DNA from: Acetofilamentum sp.
Lineage (GTDB): Bacteria > Bacteroidota > Bacteroidia > Bacteroidales > JAFGUD01
Length of the DNA stretch: 18,389 nucleotides
Assembly (NCBI GenBank): GCA_020722645.1
Contig: DYKL01000024.1
Span: 1-18,389, forward strand
Reading direction: 5' to 3'
Shown: one piece after another, positions 1 to 7,445 of the stretch
How positions within the stretch are numbered: position 1 is the stretch's first letter
How the letters are laid out: each line of letters starts with the position of its first letter
Program-made: the position numbers and the translations under genes
Notes under the pieces: generated by a model
Seen by the model: the letters and a program-made list of their open reading frames with translations, nothing else
Told to the model about the DNA's origin: nothing
Database searches by the model: none

Positions 1-147
1 AAAGTCATCTCAAATTTAGATTATTACAATTCTCCGGAATTGCAAAGAAAGAGAATTGAATTTGCTCTTGATAACACTTATGAAAAGCAGATTGAACGCA
101 TCGAAAAAATTATTTCTGATAAATTTGAAAAAATAACAAATCGATAA
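1..147 (+). CDS. C-terminal end of a probable glycosyltransferase (partial)
   Basis: The window opens inside a reading frame that runs 48 codons to a TAA at 145-147, so only the C-terminus is present. The visible residues form a charged amphipathic helix with the pattern RKRIEFALDNTYEKQIERI. This resembles the last helix of GT-B glycosyltransferases, where an 'A..NTWE.....I' segment packs back against the N-terminal domain. That fits the polysaccharide genes that follow. The rest of the protein lies outside the window, so the family call is an inference from one short segment. Confidence 0.5.
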   Translation, partial: KVISNLDYYNSPELQRKRIEFALDNTYEKQIERIEKIISDKFEKITNR

Positions 148-184
148 TTTTTACAATTTTGTAAAAAATATCGAGATATTTTTT
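148..184. terminator. Two overlapping AT-rich palindromes after the first gene, possible terminator
   Basis: Directly after the stop codon at 147 there are two perfect palindromes. The first has arms at 148-156 (TTTTTACAA) and 159-167. The second has arms at 163-172 (AAAAAATATC) and 175-184 (GATATTTTTT). They share the A-run at 163-167, so only one of the two hairpins could form fully at a time. The second ends in six T residues and is followed by a further T-rich stretch, which suits an intrinsic terminator in either direction. The stems are very AT-rich and therefore weak, so an operator is an alternative. Confidence 0.4.
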
Positions 185-255
185 AATTTTTATAAAAAAG
201 TAAAAATAATTATAAACACTAATTATAAAAAAACAAATACTAAAAAAAAAGCAAT

Positions 256-966
256 ATGGAACACAATGAAAAAAAGATAAAAGAAGCTTTTCAATCTAAG
301 GATTGGCAGGAAATAAAAGCAAATGATTCTTGGATGATGTTTAAAATAATAGCTGAATTTATGGAGGGTTTTGAAAAATTAGGTAAAATAGGACCTTGTG
401 TCAGTATTTTTGGTTCTGCCAGAACAAAACCTGAAAATGAATATTATAAGATTGCAGAAGAAATTGCTTTTAAACTTACCCAGAAAGGTTACGGTATTAT
501 TACGGGTGGAGGACCCGGAATTATGGAAGCCGGAAATAAAGGGGCTAAGCAAGGAAAAGGTAAAAGTGTCGGGCTTGTTATAAAATTACCTTTTGAAAAT
601 AGCGGTAATGATTTTATTGATAACGATAAACTAATAGACTTCGATTATTTTTTTGCACGCAAAGTTATGTTTGAAAAATATTCTCAGGGATATATAGTTA
701 TGCCCGGTGGATTTGGAACACTCGATGAATTATTTGCTTCTTTGACTTTAATTCAAACTGAAAAAATAGGTAAATTTCCTATTATACTTGTCGGAAAATC
801 TTTTTGGTTAGGATTAATTGACTGGATTAAAAGCACTATGCTTGAAAAACATAAAACTATCAGTCCAAAAGATATTGATTTGTTTTCTGTTGTTGACTCT
901 GCTGACGAAGCTGTTGAAATAATTGATAATTTTTATTCCAAATATATTTTAAGTCCAAATTTTTAG
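256..966 (+). CDS. LOG family protein (TIGR00730-type nucleotide 5'-monophosphate phosphoribohydrolase)
   Basis: This 236-residue protein has the full signature of the LOG/lysine-decarboxylase-like Rossmann family. FGSAR is at residues 52-56, the glycine-rich GGGPGIMEAGNKGA at 84-97, an Arg-Lys pair near 135-136, and the diagnostic PGGFGTLDE at 150-158. Characterised members cleave the N-glycosidic bond of nucleoside monophosphates such as cytokinin riboside 5'-monophosphate or AMP, giving the free base and ribose 5-phosphate. Family proteins are cytosolic, and no signal peptide is seen. The ATG at 256 gives a normal length with a short N-terminal helical extension. The gene stands alone between two gaps of 108 and 229 bases, so it is probably not part of the sugar operon. 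The bacterial substrate cannot be told from sequence. Confidence 0.9.
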   Translation: MEHNEKKIKEAFQSKDWQEIKANDSWMMFKIIAEFMEGFEKLGKIGPCVSIFGSARTKPENEYYKIAEEIAFKLTQKGYGIITGGGPGIMEAGNKGAKQGKGKSVGLVIKLPFENSGNDFIDNDKLIDFDYFFARKVMFEKYSQGYIVMPGGFGTLDELFASLTLIQTEKIGKFPIILVGKSFWLGLIDWIKSTMLEKHKTISPKDIDLFSVVDSADEAVEIIDNFYSKYILSPNF

Positions 967-1014
967 ATATCAAAGATTTTAATGTTAGAATGACAAAAAA
1001 GGTAAATAAAAAAT

Positions 1015-1107
1015 ATGCAAATTGAAAATGTTGAATTACAAGTAAAAGCCGTTTGTAATGCAATAGCAAATCAGGAATTTTTGAAAACGATTTTTAAGTT
1101 AAATTAG
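1015..1107 (+). CDS. Possible 30-residue small ORF, unrecognised
   Basis: Within the gap between the LOG gene and the cytidylyltransferase gene, an ATG at 1015 opens a 30-codon frame ending in TAG at 1105-1107. The peptide (beginning MQIENVELQVKAV, one Cys) looks like a plausible amphipathic helix rather than low-complexity translation of A/T runs. No family is recognised and there is no ribosome-binding site. It may be a small protein, a gene remnant or chance. Confidence 0.15.
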   Translation: MQIENVELQVKAVCNAIANQEFLKTIFKLN

Positions 1108-1120
1108 TAAAAATTTCAAT

Positions 1121-1158
1121 TATTTTTGGAATTTTAACATATATTTTTTCCAAAAGTA
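1121..1158. promoter_or_regulatory. Inverted repeat with a TAnnTTTG element in front of the cytidylyltransferase gene
   Basis: Bases 1121-1131 (TATTTTTGGAA) pair with 1148-1158 (TTCCAAAAGTA) through 11 positions with one T-G wobble, leaving a 16-base AT loop. The left arm contains TATTTTTG, an exact match to the Bacteroidetes -7 consensus TAnnTTTG. No TTTG is present 19-21 bases upstream, so the promoter match is only half complete. The position, about 40-70 bases before the first ATG of the long operon, suits either an operator overlapping the promoter or a 5' leader hairpin. Confidence 0.3.
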
Positions 1159-1195
1159 GAAAAAAATAATCGAATAAATAATTTACTATCAAAAT

Positions 1196-1969
1196 ATGAA
1201 AGTACTAATATTGGCTGGTGGTTACGGTACCAGATTGAGTGAGGAAACTGTAATTAAACCCAAACCAATGCTTGAAATTGGCTCAAATCCTGTTTTATGG
1301 CATATTATGAAAATCTATTCTCATTTTGGTTTTAATGAATTCATAATACTTTTAGGATATAAAGGTTATGTAATAAAAGAATATTTTTCAAATTATTTTT
1401 TGCATCAAAGTGATTTAACGCTTGATTTAGCAAAAAACAAAATTGAAATACATAATAATTTTTCAGAACCATGGAAAGTTACTCTCTTAGATACCGGAAT
1501 TGACACTATGACAGGGGGAAGAATAAAAAGAGCAAAAGATTATATTGATGGCGATACTTTTTTATTAACTTATGGCGATGGTGTTGCAGATATTAATATA
1601 AAAGAACTTGTAGAATTTCACAATACTCATAACGGTTTAATTACTATGACTTCAGTTCAGCCGGAAGGACGTTTTGGAGTTCTAAACATTGGTGAGCATA
1701 ATCAGGTTCATTCATTTTTTGAAAAGCCAAAAGGCGATGGAAGTTGGATTAACGGCGGTTTTTTTGTTTGCAATAAGTCCGTTATTGATTATATTGCTGA
1801 TGATTCAACTATTTTTGAACGAAAACCTCTCGAAGATTTGGCAAAAGAAGGAAAATTATTCACATATCATCATAAAGGTTTTTGGAAATGTATGGATACT
1901 TTAAGAGACAAGGAACAATTAAATGAAATATGGAATTCAAATAAAGCAAAGTGGAAAGTTTGGAAATAA
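1196..1969 (+). CDS. rfbF: Glucose-1-phosphate cytidylyltransferase
   Basis: This 257-residue sugar nucleotidyltransferase makes CDP-glucose from CTP and glucose 1-phosphate, the entry step of CDP-deoxysugar synthesis. The nucleotide loop LAGGYGTRLSEET is at residues 6-18 and KPKPMLEIG at 21-29. The metal-binding YGDGVAD is at 126-132, and EKPKGDGSWINGGFF at 176-190 contains the product-binding region. GYGTRLSEET in place of the GSGTRL seen in RmlA-type enzymes is characteristic of the cytidylyltransferase branch (RfbF/DdhA/AscA). Length is normal for the family. It is the first gene of a packed set, with the dehydratase starting 13 bases after its stop, and this pairing is the usual arrangement. 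The protein is expected to be cytosolic. Confidence 0.96.
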   Translation: MKVLILAGGYGTRLSEETVIKPKPMLEIGSNPVLWHIMKIYSHFGFNEFIILLGYKGYVIKEYFSNYFLHQSDLTLDLAKNKIEIHNNFSEPWKVTLLDTGIDTMTGGRIKRAKDYIDGDTFLLTYGDGVADINIKELVEFHNTHNGLITMTSVQPEGRFGVLNIGEHNQVHSFFEKPKGDGSWINGGFFVCNKSVIDYIADDSTIFERKPLEDLAKEGKLFTYHHKGFWKCMDTLRDKEQLNEIWNSNKAKWKVWK

Positions 1970-1982
1970 AAAAAGATAGAAT

Positions 1983-3080
1983 ATGTTTAATAATATTTAT
2001 AAAGACAAAAAAGTATTAATAACCGGGAATACCGGATTTAAAGGCTCTTGGCTTACTGTCTGGTTACTAAAACTTGGTGCAAAAGTTTATGGAATTTCTA
2101 AAGGAATTCCTACAAATCCATCAATGTTTGAAGTTTTAAATTTAAAAGATAAGATTGAATATCACGTGCTTAATATCAATAATTTAGAACAAGTAAAAAA
2201 TACAATTGATAAAATTCGCCCTGATTTTATTTTTCATCTGGCAGCTCAAGCAATTGTTGGTAAATCTTATGAAAATCCCATAGAAACATTCAACACTAAT
2301 GTTTTGGGAACAGCTCATATACTTGACTCAATGAGAGTATTGAATTTTAAATCTACTCTTGTGATGATTACAAGTGATAAATGTTATGAAAACGTTGAAT
2401 GGAAATGGGGCTATCGTGAAACCGACCATCTTGGTGGGAAAGACCCATATAGTGCTTCTAAAGGGGCAGCCGAAATGATTATTCATTCATTTTTTCATTC
2501 ATTTTTCAAAAATAAAGAATCAAACGTCAGATTAGTTTCTGTTAGAGCCGGTAATGTTATCGGTGGTGGCGATTGGGCAGAAAAAAGACTCGTACCGGAT
2601 TGTATTAAATCTTGGTCTGTTAATGAAATTATTGAAATTAGAAATCCTTATTCAACACGACCTTGGCAACATGTTTTAGAACCGCTAAGTGGTTATTTGA
2701 GAGTTGGACAAGTTTTATACGAAAATATTGAAATTAGTGGTGAATCTTATAATTTCGGACCACCGGCAAATCAAATACATAATGTAATGGAAGTTATTGA
2801 AAATCTACAAAAATATTGGTCAGATTCAAATGAAAATCAATATAAATTTGCAAAAAAAAATTCATTTCATGAAGCAGGTTTGTTAAAACTAAATTGTGAT
2901 AAAGCTCTTGCAGATTTAAAATGGCTACCTGTACTTGATTTTCATAAAACAACTCGTTTTACGGCAACTTGGTATAAAGAATTTTATACAAATAAATCAG
3001 ATATGTATAATTTTACAATCAATCAAATTGATGAATATTTTAATTTTGCGAAAGAAAAAGATTTAATATGGACTGTTTAA
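1983..3080 (+). CDS. rfbG: CDP-glucose 4,6-dehydratase
   Basis: This 365-residue extended short-chain dehydrogenase converts CDP-glucose to CDP-4-dehydro-6-deoxyglucose with tightly bound NAD. The cofactor loop GNTGFKGSW at residues 15-23 is the RfbG-specific form of the Rossmann motif. HLAAQ is at 85-89, and TSDKCYEN at 130-137 supplies the Asp-Lys pair for the dehydration step. The catalytic YSASK is at 156-160. VRAGNVIGGGDW and the later RPWQHVLEPL are both hallmarks of the family. Length is normal. The gene follows the cytidylyltransferase, and its 3' end overlaps the next gene by 13 bases, which suggests translational coupling. RmlB-type dTDP-glucose dehydratase is excluded by the GNTGFKGSW and GGGDW motifs. 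Confidence 0.96.
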   Translation: MFNNIYKDKKVLITGNTGFKGSWLTVWLLKLGAKVYGISKGIPTNPSMFEVLNLKDKIEYHVLNINNLEQVKNTIDKIRPDFIFHLAAQAIVGKSYENPIETFNTNVLGTAHILDSMRVLNFKSTLVMITSDKCYENVEWKWGYRETDHLGGKDPYSASKGAAEMIIHSFFHSFFKNKESNVRLVSVRAGNVIGGGDWAEKRLVPDCIKSWSVNEIIEIRNPYSTRPWQHVLEPLSGYLRVGQVLYENIEISGESYNFGPPANQIHNVMEVIENLQKYWSDSNENQYKFAKKNSFHEAGLLKLNCDKALADLKWLPVLDFHKTTRFTATWYKEFYTNKSDMYNFTINQIDEYFNFAKEKDLIWTV

Positions 3081-3505
3081 TTAACGGAGTGCATTTAACT
3101 AAATTGAAAATTATTCCAAACGAAAAAGGAAATGTAATGCACGCTTTGAAAAAAAGTGATGAAAATTTTACCGAATTTGGGGAAGCATACTTTACTTTTG
3201 TGAAAAAAAATGTAATAAAAGGTTGGAAAAAACATTTACAAATGACATTAAATTTACTTGTTCCGAATGGAGAAGTAAAATTTGTTTTGTTTGATGATAG
3301 GAGTGATAGCAAAACATTTATGCAATTTTTTGAAATAATTTTATCACAACAAAATTATTACAGATTAACTGTTTCACCCTGCATTTGGGTTGCTTTTAAA
3401 GGCATTGGAAATGGAGATAATTTAGTTCTAAATATTGCAAATATTGAACATAATCCAGATGAAGCTATAAATTGTGAAATTAGCGAAATTGAATACAAAT
3501 GGTAA
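3068..3505 (+). CDS. RmlC-like cupin, probable CDP-4-keto-6-deoxyhexose epimerase
   Basis: This 145-residue protein resembles the short branch of the dTDP-4-dehydrorhamnose 3,5-epimerase family. Visible elements are VIKGWKKHLQMTLNLLVPNG (residues 49-68), VKFVLFDDR (70-78), SPCIWVAFKG (103-112) and EHNPDEA (127-133). His56 in GWKKH sits where RmlC enzymes carry the catalytic His of RGLH. Members epimerise a 4-keto-6-deoxy sugar nucleotide at C3 and/or C5. The start at 3068 lies inside the end of the CDP-glucose dehydratase gene, and the stop overlaps the next start. The most likely substrate is therefore that enzyme's product, CDP-4-dehydro-6-deoxyglucose. Which carbon is epimerised is not visible in the sequence. 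Confidence 0.78.
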   Translation: MDCLINGVHLTKLKIIPNEKGNVMHALKKSDENFTEFGEAYFTFVKKNVIKGWKKHLQMTLNLLVPNGEVKFVLFDDRSDSKTFMQFFEIILSQQNYYRLTVSPCIWVAFKGIGNGDNLVLNIANIEHNPDEAINCEISEIEYKW

Positions 3506-4458
3506 AAAAAAATATATTAATTACAGGCGGACTTGGGTTTATCGGTGGACGATTAACTGCTTTTTTAAATGAAACGAACAAATTTAATATTTATGTTACT
3601 TCGCGAATAAATAAAGATGAAATTCCTCTTGAAATTTTAGAAAAAGGGATTAAAGTTGTAGATTTTTTTGGATTTAACGAACAAAAAAAAGTAAAACTAC
3701 TTGAAAAAATAGAAATTGTCATCCATTTAGCTGCCTTAAATGAAGTTGAATGTGAAAAGAACCCAAAATATGCAATAGAATTTAATATTTGGGAAACAGT
3801 TAATCTTTTAAATTTATCACAAAAAGCAAATATTAAAACATTTATTTATTTCTCTACAGCACATGTTTATTCTTCTCCTTTAAATGAAGTTTTTAACGAA
3901 GAAAATATTTGCCGTCCTGCTTATACATATTCCATTACACACAAAGCAGCAGAAGATTATATTTTAGCTCAAAGAAACAGAACAGAACTTAATGCTATAA
4001 TTATCAGATTATCAAATTCTTTTGGTTCTCCGGCTTTTGACACAAGCGACAGATGGACTTTGTTAGTCAATGACATTTGCAAACAAGCAGTTAAAGATAA
4101 TGTAATAAAACTTATAAGCAACGGACAACAAAAACGAGATTTTATTACTCTCGAAGACGTTGAAAAATCAATTTTGATTTTATTAAATAAAAAAAAATCA
4201 GATTTATTTGACGGAATAATAAATTTAGCTTCAGGAAATGCAATACAAATCATTGAAATGGCAGATTTAGTCAAAAAACAATATGAAAAATTATTTTCAA
4301 AAAATATTGAAATTCAAATTGGAGAAAAAAATGATTTTTTAAATGATAAACTAAAAATTGAAATTCAACGTTTGAATAGTTTGGGAATTTTTCCCGAAAA
4401 TAATTTTGAAAAAGAAATTAAAAATATGTTAATTTTTTGTAATGCAAAATTTAATTAA
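3499..4458 (+). CDS. Extended SDR NAD(P)-dependent epimerase/4-ketoreductase
   Basis: This 319-residue protein has a Rossmann start, NILITGGLGFIGGR (residues 5-18), followed by VIHLAA (74-79), FSTAHVYSS (118-126) and IRLSNSFGSP (169-178). These are typical of nucleotide-sugar SDRs. It overlaps the preceding epimerase by 7 bases, and the next gene starts on its last stop base (TAATG). Its place in the set suggests that it reduces the 4-keto group of the CDP-6-deoxy sugar to finish the nucleotide sugar. One oddity is that after Tyr144 the usual catalytic Lys position (Y+4) is His148, with Lys149 one residue later (YSITHK). The reaction is inferred from neighbours; a C4 epimerase would look the same. 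Confidence 0.82.
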   Translation: MVKKNILITGGLGFIGGRLTAFLNETNKFNIYVTSRINKDEIPLEILEKGIKVVDFFGFNEQKKVKLLEKIEIVIHLAALNEVECEKNPKYAIEFNIWETVNLLNLSQKANIKTFIYFSTAHVYSSPLNEVFNEENICRPAYTYSITHKAAEDYILAQRNRTELNAIIIRLSNSFGSPAFDTSDRWTLLVNDICKQAVKDNVIKLISNGQQKRDFITLEDVEKSILILLNKKKSDLFDGIINLASGNAIQIIEMADLVKKQYEKLFSKNIEIQIGEKNDFLNDKLKIEIQRLNSLGIFPENNFEKEIKNMLIFCNAKFN

Positions 4459-5624
4459 TGATAAAATTAATTGCAATATCTCATGCATCTTTTACCGAAG
4501 TCAATCGTGAAATTTTTAGAAGATTAAATCAAAATGGTTATAAAGTAAGTATTTTAGTACCGGAAATTATCAAATATCCTACCGGAATTAAAAAAGCTCA
4601 GCCTGTTTGCGAAAACGACCCCGAAATAATATTTGTTAAGACCAAAAGAAATAACCCTCGCATACAGAAAATTGAAAATTTGAAATCCATTTTAGATTCG
4701 AAAAAACCGGATATAGTTTTTTTAGAAAACGATTCGGGTTGTTTACAAGCAATAGAAATTGGAAATTGGTGCAAAAAAAATAAAGCCAAATTTGTCGTTC
4801 TTTCTTGCGAAAATCTACCATTTGATTTAAAAACATCTTATAAAAGAGCCGGAATTAAAGGTTTTTTACTTTCAATTGTGAAAAATTTCTTTAATTCCCA
4901 AAGCAGAAAAAATATTGACTATTTGTTTACTATAAATAATGACGGCACAAAAATTTTTAAAGAAATTAAATATAAAAATGTTATAAAAATTCCTCTTGGT
5001 TTTAATGAAAATATTTTCAATTTTTATCCTGATAAAAGGGCAAAAATTAGAGCCGAAATGGAATTAAATGATACTGTTATAGCTTATTTTGGAAGAATAG
5101 TAAAAGAAAAAGGAATACATATTTTATTGAAAGCTTTGGCAAAAATTAAAAATTACAAATGGACTCTTATTTTAGACGATTTTGTATTGTACAAAAACAG
5201 TTATTCAGAAGAAATAAACCGTCTTATAAGCGAATTAGAATTAAAAGAAAGGGTAAAATATATTAAAGCTAATCATCAAGAAATTGCAGAATATATGAAT
5301 GCTTCTGATATTGTTGTACTTGCATCTGTTTCAACAAGTAAGTGGAAAGAACAATATGGCAGAGTAATACCTGAAGCAATGGCATGTAAAAATGCTGTTA
5401 TTGTTGCAAATAGTGGTGCTTTGCCCGAATTAGTTGAAAATACAGGATTAATTTTTGAAGAAAACGACTTTGAAAAACTTGCCGAACATTTAAAAATATT
5501 AATTGAAAAACCGGAAATTTGTAAAAAATATAAAGAAGATGCATATTTGAGAGCCCATAAATATTTAAGTGTAGATAGCCAATTTAAAATTTATGATGAA
5601 ATATTTAAAAAAATAATAAAATAG
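4458..5624 (+). CDS. Glycosyltransferase family 4
   Basis: This 388-residue GT-B fold enzyme has the C-terminal GT4 pattern. VIAYFGRIVKEKG at residues 207-219 opens the donor domain. The EX7E motif is exact at Glu298 to Glu306 (EQYGRVIPE) and is followed by AMACKNAVIVANSGALPELV. The N-terminal acceptor domain starts with a short hydrophobic strand (MIKLIAISHASF) and has no signal peptide. It therefore probably acts at the inner face of the membrane on a lipid-linked glycan. The start overlaps the last base of the SDR gene, implying translational coupling. Retaining stereochemistry is expected for GT4. Donor and acceptor are unknown, though the upstream CDP-sugar is a natural candidate. Confidence 0.9.
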   Translation: MIKLIAISHASFTEVNREIFRRLNQNGYKVSILVPEIIKYPTGIKKAQPVCENDPEIIFVKTKRNNPRIQKIENLKSILDSKKPDIVFLENDSGCLQAIEIGNWCKKNKAKFVVLSCENLPFDLKTSYKRAGIKGFLLSIVKNFFNSQSRKNIDYLFTINNDGTKIFKEIKYKNVIKIPLGFNENIFNFYPDKRAKIRAEMELNDTVIAYFGRIVKEKGIHILLKALAKIKNYKWTLILDDFVLYKNSYSEEINRLISELELKERVKYIKANHQEIAEYMNASDIVVLASVSTSKWKEQYGRVIPEAMACKNAVIVANSGALPELVENTGLIFEENDFEKLAEHLKILIEKPEICKKYKEDAYLRAHKYLSVDSQFKIYDEIFKKIIK

Positions 5625-5626
5625 AA

Positions 5627-6652
5627 ATGAATATTTTAATTATTGGAAAATTTAACGAAGACAGTTTTGGATTACATGTTGCGGAAACATTTGAAGACAT
5701 GAAACATAAAGTTTTCAGATTTGAACCCGGCTACAAATATAAATTTAATAATGCTTTTAACAGAAAATTTAACAATATAAAAATGTCGTTATATAACGAT
5801 TTTTTTTCAAAAATCAATTATATAAAAAAACAGAATTCTAAACCGTTATTAAAAATAATTGTTACTGAAAAAATTGATTTAACAATAGTTTTACACGATT
5901 TTTTACTCCCCGAAGAAGTTTCAATAATTAAAGAAAAAACAAAATCTCCAATTGTTTTATGGTTTCCTGATGCACTTTCAAACTTCAAAAAATCTATGTT
6001 TTTAATTGCAAAATATGATTTTCTTTTTTTTGTTGATAAATACATTGTAGAAGAATTAAAAAATGATTTAAAACTTAACACTTATTTTCTACCTCAGGCT
6101 TGTTATCCTAAATATCATAACAAAGTTGAATTAACTGTCAAAGATTTGGAAAAATTCGCTTGCGATATTGCCAATGCAGGTAATATGTATCCAAGTAGAA
6201 TAGCTTTGTACAAACAATTACAAAAATACGATTTAAAAATGTGGGGTAGTCCACCGGCAGTTTGGGCAAAAGATAACAGTTTGCATAAAATTATGCAAAA
6301 TCAAGTTGTTCACAACCATGAAAAATCAAAAGCTTTTAATGCTGCAAAAATTGTTTTAAACAATCTTCACCCTGCTGTGATTAACGGTGTTAATAAACGT
6401 ACTTTTGAAATAGACGGTTGCGGTGGATTTCAAATTACTAAATATAGACCAATTGTAGAATCTCTTTTTGAAAATGATAAGGAAATCGTAACTTACAGTA
6501 AGTTTGACGAATTAATTGAAAAAATTGATTATTACTTAAATCACGAAAACGAGAGAAAAATTATTGCAGAAGCAGGAATGAAACGAGCTCATAAAGACCA
6601 CACTTATGAGGTTCGACTTAAAGAAATGTTAAAATTAATTTTTAAAGTCTAA
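5627..6652 (+). CDS. CgeB-type glycosyltransferase (Glyco_trans_1_2 domain)
   Basis: This 341-residue protein begins NILIIGKFNEDSFGLHVAETF, then GHxVxRFEPG-like KHKVFRFEPG near residues 26-35. This is typical of the CgeB-like glycosyltransferases found in Gram-negative glycan loci. The C-terminal domain has VNKRTFEIDGCGGFQIT, the conserved NxRxFEixGcGgf block of the Glyco_trans_1_2 family. A helix near the end (HTYEVRLKEML) matches the usual tail. It lies two bases after the GT4 gene, so the two are almost certainly cotranscribed and probably act on the same repeat unit. The sugar transferred is not visible. Confidence 0.85.
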   Translation: MNILIIGKFNEDSFGLHVAETFEDMKHKVFRFEPGYKYKFNNAFNRKFNNIKMSLYNDFFSKINYIKKQNSKPLLKIIVTEKIDLTIVLHDFLLPEEVSIIKEKTKSPIVLWFPDALSNFKKSMFLIAKYDFLFFVDKYIVEELKNDLKLNTYFLPQACYPKYHNKVELTVKDLEKFACDIANAGNMYPSRIALYKQLQKYDLKMWGSPPAVWAKDNSLHKIMQNQVVHNHEKSKAFNAAKIVLNNLHPAVINGVNKRTFEIDGCGGFQITKYRPIVESLFENDKEIVTYSKFDELIEKIDYYLNHENERKIIAEAGMKRAHKDHTYEVRLKEMLKLIFKV

Positions 6653-6667
6653 AAAATGAAATTTTTT
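6651..6667 (+). terminator. Short AT hairpin at the end of the first sugar operon
   Basis: A perfect 7-base inverted repeat, AAAAAAT GAA ATTTTTT, begins inside the stop codon of the CgeB-type gene and ends in a T-run. The stem has no G-C pair and only a 3-base loop, so it is weak as an intrinsic terminator. It sits where transcription from the upstream operon would be expected to end before the toxin-antitoxin module. Confidence 0.25.
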
Positions 6668-6711
6668 AATTTGCTAATTTTAAATTAATGTGTAAAAATT
6701 ATAAAAAAAAT

Positions 6712-6738
6712 TGTCTGACCACTTCAATTCGTTAGACA
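6712..6738. other. 8-base inverted repeat upstream of the AbiE promoter
   Basis: TGTCTGAC (6712-6719) can pair with GTTAGACA (6731-6738) through eight positions with one G-T wobble, leaving an 11-base loop. No T-run follows, so it does not look like an intrinsic terminator. It lies about 45 bases before the -33 element of the AbiE promoter. AbiEi antitoxins are known to bind inverted repeats at their own promoters, so an operator role is possible but unproven. Confidence 0.25.
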
Positions 6739-6781
6739 GGTAAAGCATAATAATAATTTTTATTACGTTTTATGAATAGAG

Positions 6782-6812
6782 TTTGTTTTGTTTCCAAAAA
6801 TATGTATTTTTG
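6782..6812 (+). promoter_or_regulatory. Bacteroidetes-type promoter for the AbiE module
   Basis: TTTG at 6782-6785 (-33 element) is followed, after 19 bases, by TATTTTTG at 6805-6812, an exact TAnnTTTG -7 element. Both sequence and spacing fit the consensus of the Bacteroidetes primary sigma factor. Transcription would start about 5-8 bases further on, 10-15 bases before the ATG at 6831. That leaves a very short leader and rules out any start codon upstream of it. Confidence 0.7.
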
Positions 6813-6830
6813 CATATAAATAGAAATAAA

Positions 6831-7445
6831 ATGCAATACTTGGAATTTCAAAAATATTTTAGTTCATATAGTGTTTTTTCAATCAATGAAATTGAAAAAA
6901 TATTTCCTGATTTTAATAAAATAAATCTCTTAACTTGGCAAAAAAAAGGCTATATTACAAAATTACGAAACGGTTTTTATAAATTAAACAATACTCAAAA
7001 TACCGAATTAGATTTATTTATAATAGCAAATAAAATTTATTCTCCTTCTTATGTTAGTTTAGAGTCAGCTCTCTCTTTTTACGAAATAATTCCGGAAGCT
7101 CTATTTTCCGTTACTTCTGTAACAACTTTAAAAACCAATACTTTTAAAAATAAAGAAGGAAATTTTATTTATAAAAATCTAAAACCAAATCTTTTGTTTG
7201 GATATCAACTTTTGCAAACCGGTGATAATACATATAAAATTGCTGAATTAGAAAAAACAATTTTAGATTATTTATATTTAAAAAAAACTATAAAAACAAT
7301 GGAGGACATAAAATCGTTGCGTTTTAACAGGTTTATTTTAAAAGAAAAATTAAATTTGAAAAAACTGTATGATTATGCTTATGTTTTTGATTCAAAATCT
7401 CTATTAAAGAAAGTAATGGCTTTTAATAAATTATTAGATGCTTAG
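6831..7445 (+). CDS. abiEi: AbiEi-type antitoxin / transcriptional repressor (type IV TA)
   Basis: This 204-residue protein begins with a winged-helix segment at about residues 10-50 (VFSINEIEKIF, then WQKKGYITKLRNGFYKL). YSPSYVSLESALSFYEIIPE follows, a block typical of AbiEi antitoxins. The C-terminal part (ELEKTILDYLYL) matches the family's toxin-neutralising region. Known AbiEi proteins repress the operon through the winged helix and counteract the AbiEii nucleotidyltransferase. The frame is open back to a TTG at 6783, but the predicted promoter covers that stretch, so ATG 6831 is preferred. The stop overlaps the toxin start by 8 bases, the standard AbiE gene order. Confidence 0.85.
   Translation: MQYLEFQKYFSSYSVFSINEIEKIFPDFNKINLLTWQKKGYITKLRNGFYKLNNTQNTELDLFIIANKIYSPSYVSLESALSFYEIIPEALFSVTSVTTLKTNTFKNKEGNFIYKNLKPNLLFGYQLLQTGDNTYKIAELEKTILDYLYLKKTIKTMEDIKSLRFNRFILKEKLNLKKLYDYAYVFDSKSLLKKVMAFNKLLDA

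Noticed and set aside
860..1069. Minus-strand frame over the end of the LOG gene
   Set aside because: Lies mostly opposite a well supported gene, shows Gln/Leu/Phe-rich shadow composition and no recognisable domain.
3040..3312. Minus-strand 90-codon frame opposite the epimerase gene
   Set aside because: Fully opposite two coding genes that overlap each other; composition is that of an antisense shadow, with no motif.
3969..4274. Minus-strand 101-codon frame opposite the SDR gene
   Set aside because: Antisense to conserved SDR sequence, no family pattern and no promoter.
6783..6830. Upstream TTG start giving a 220-residue AbiEi
   Set aside because: The predicted promoter elements lie at 6782-6812, so this stretch would not be fully transcribed. 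ATG 6831 gives the normal family N-terminus.
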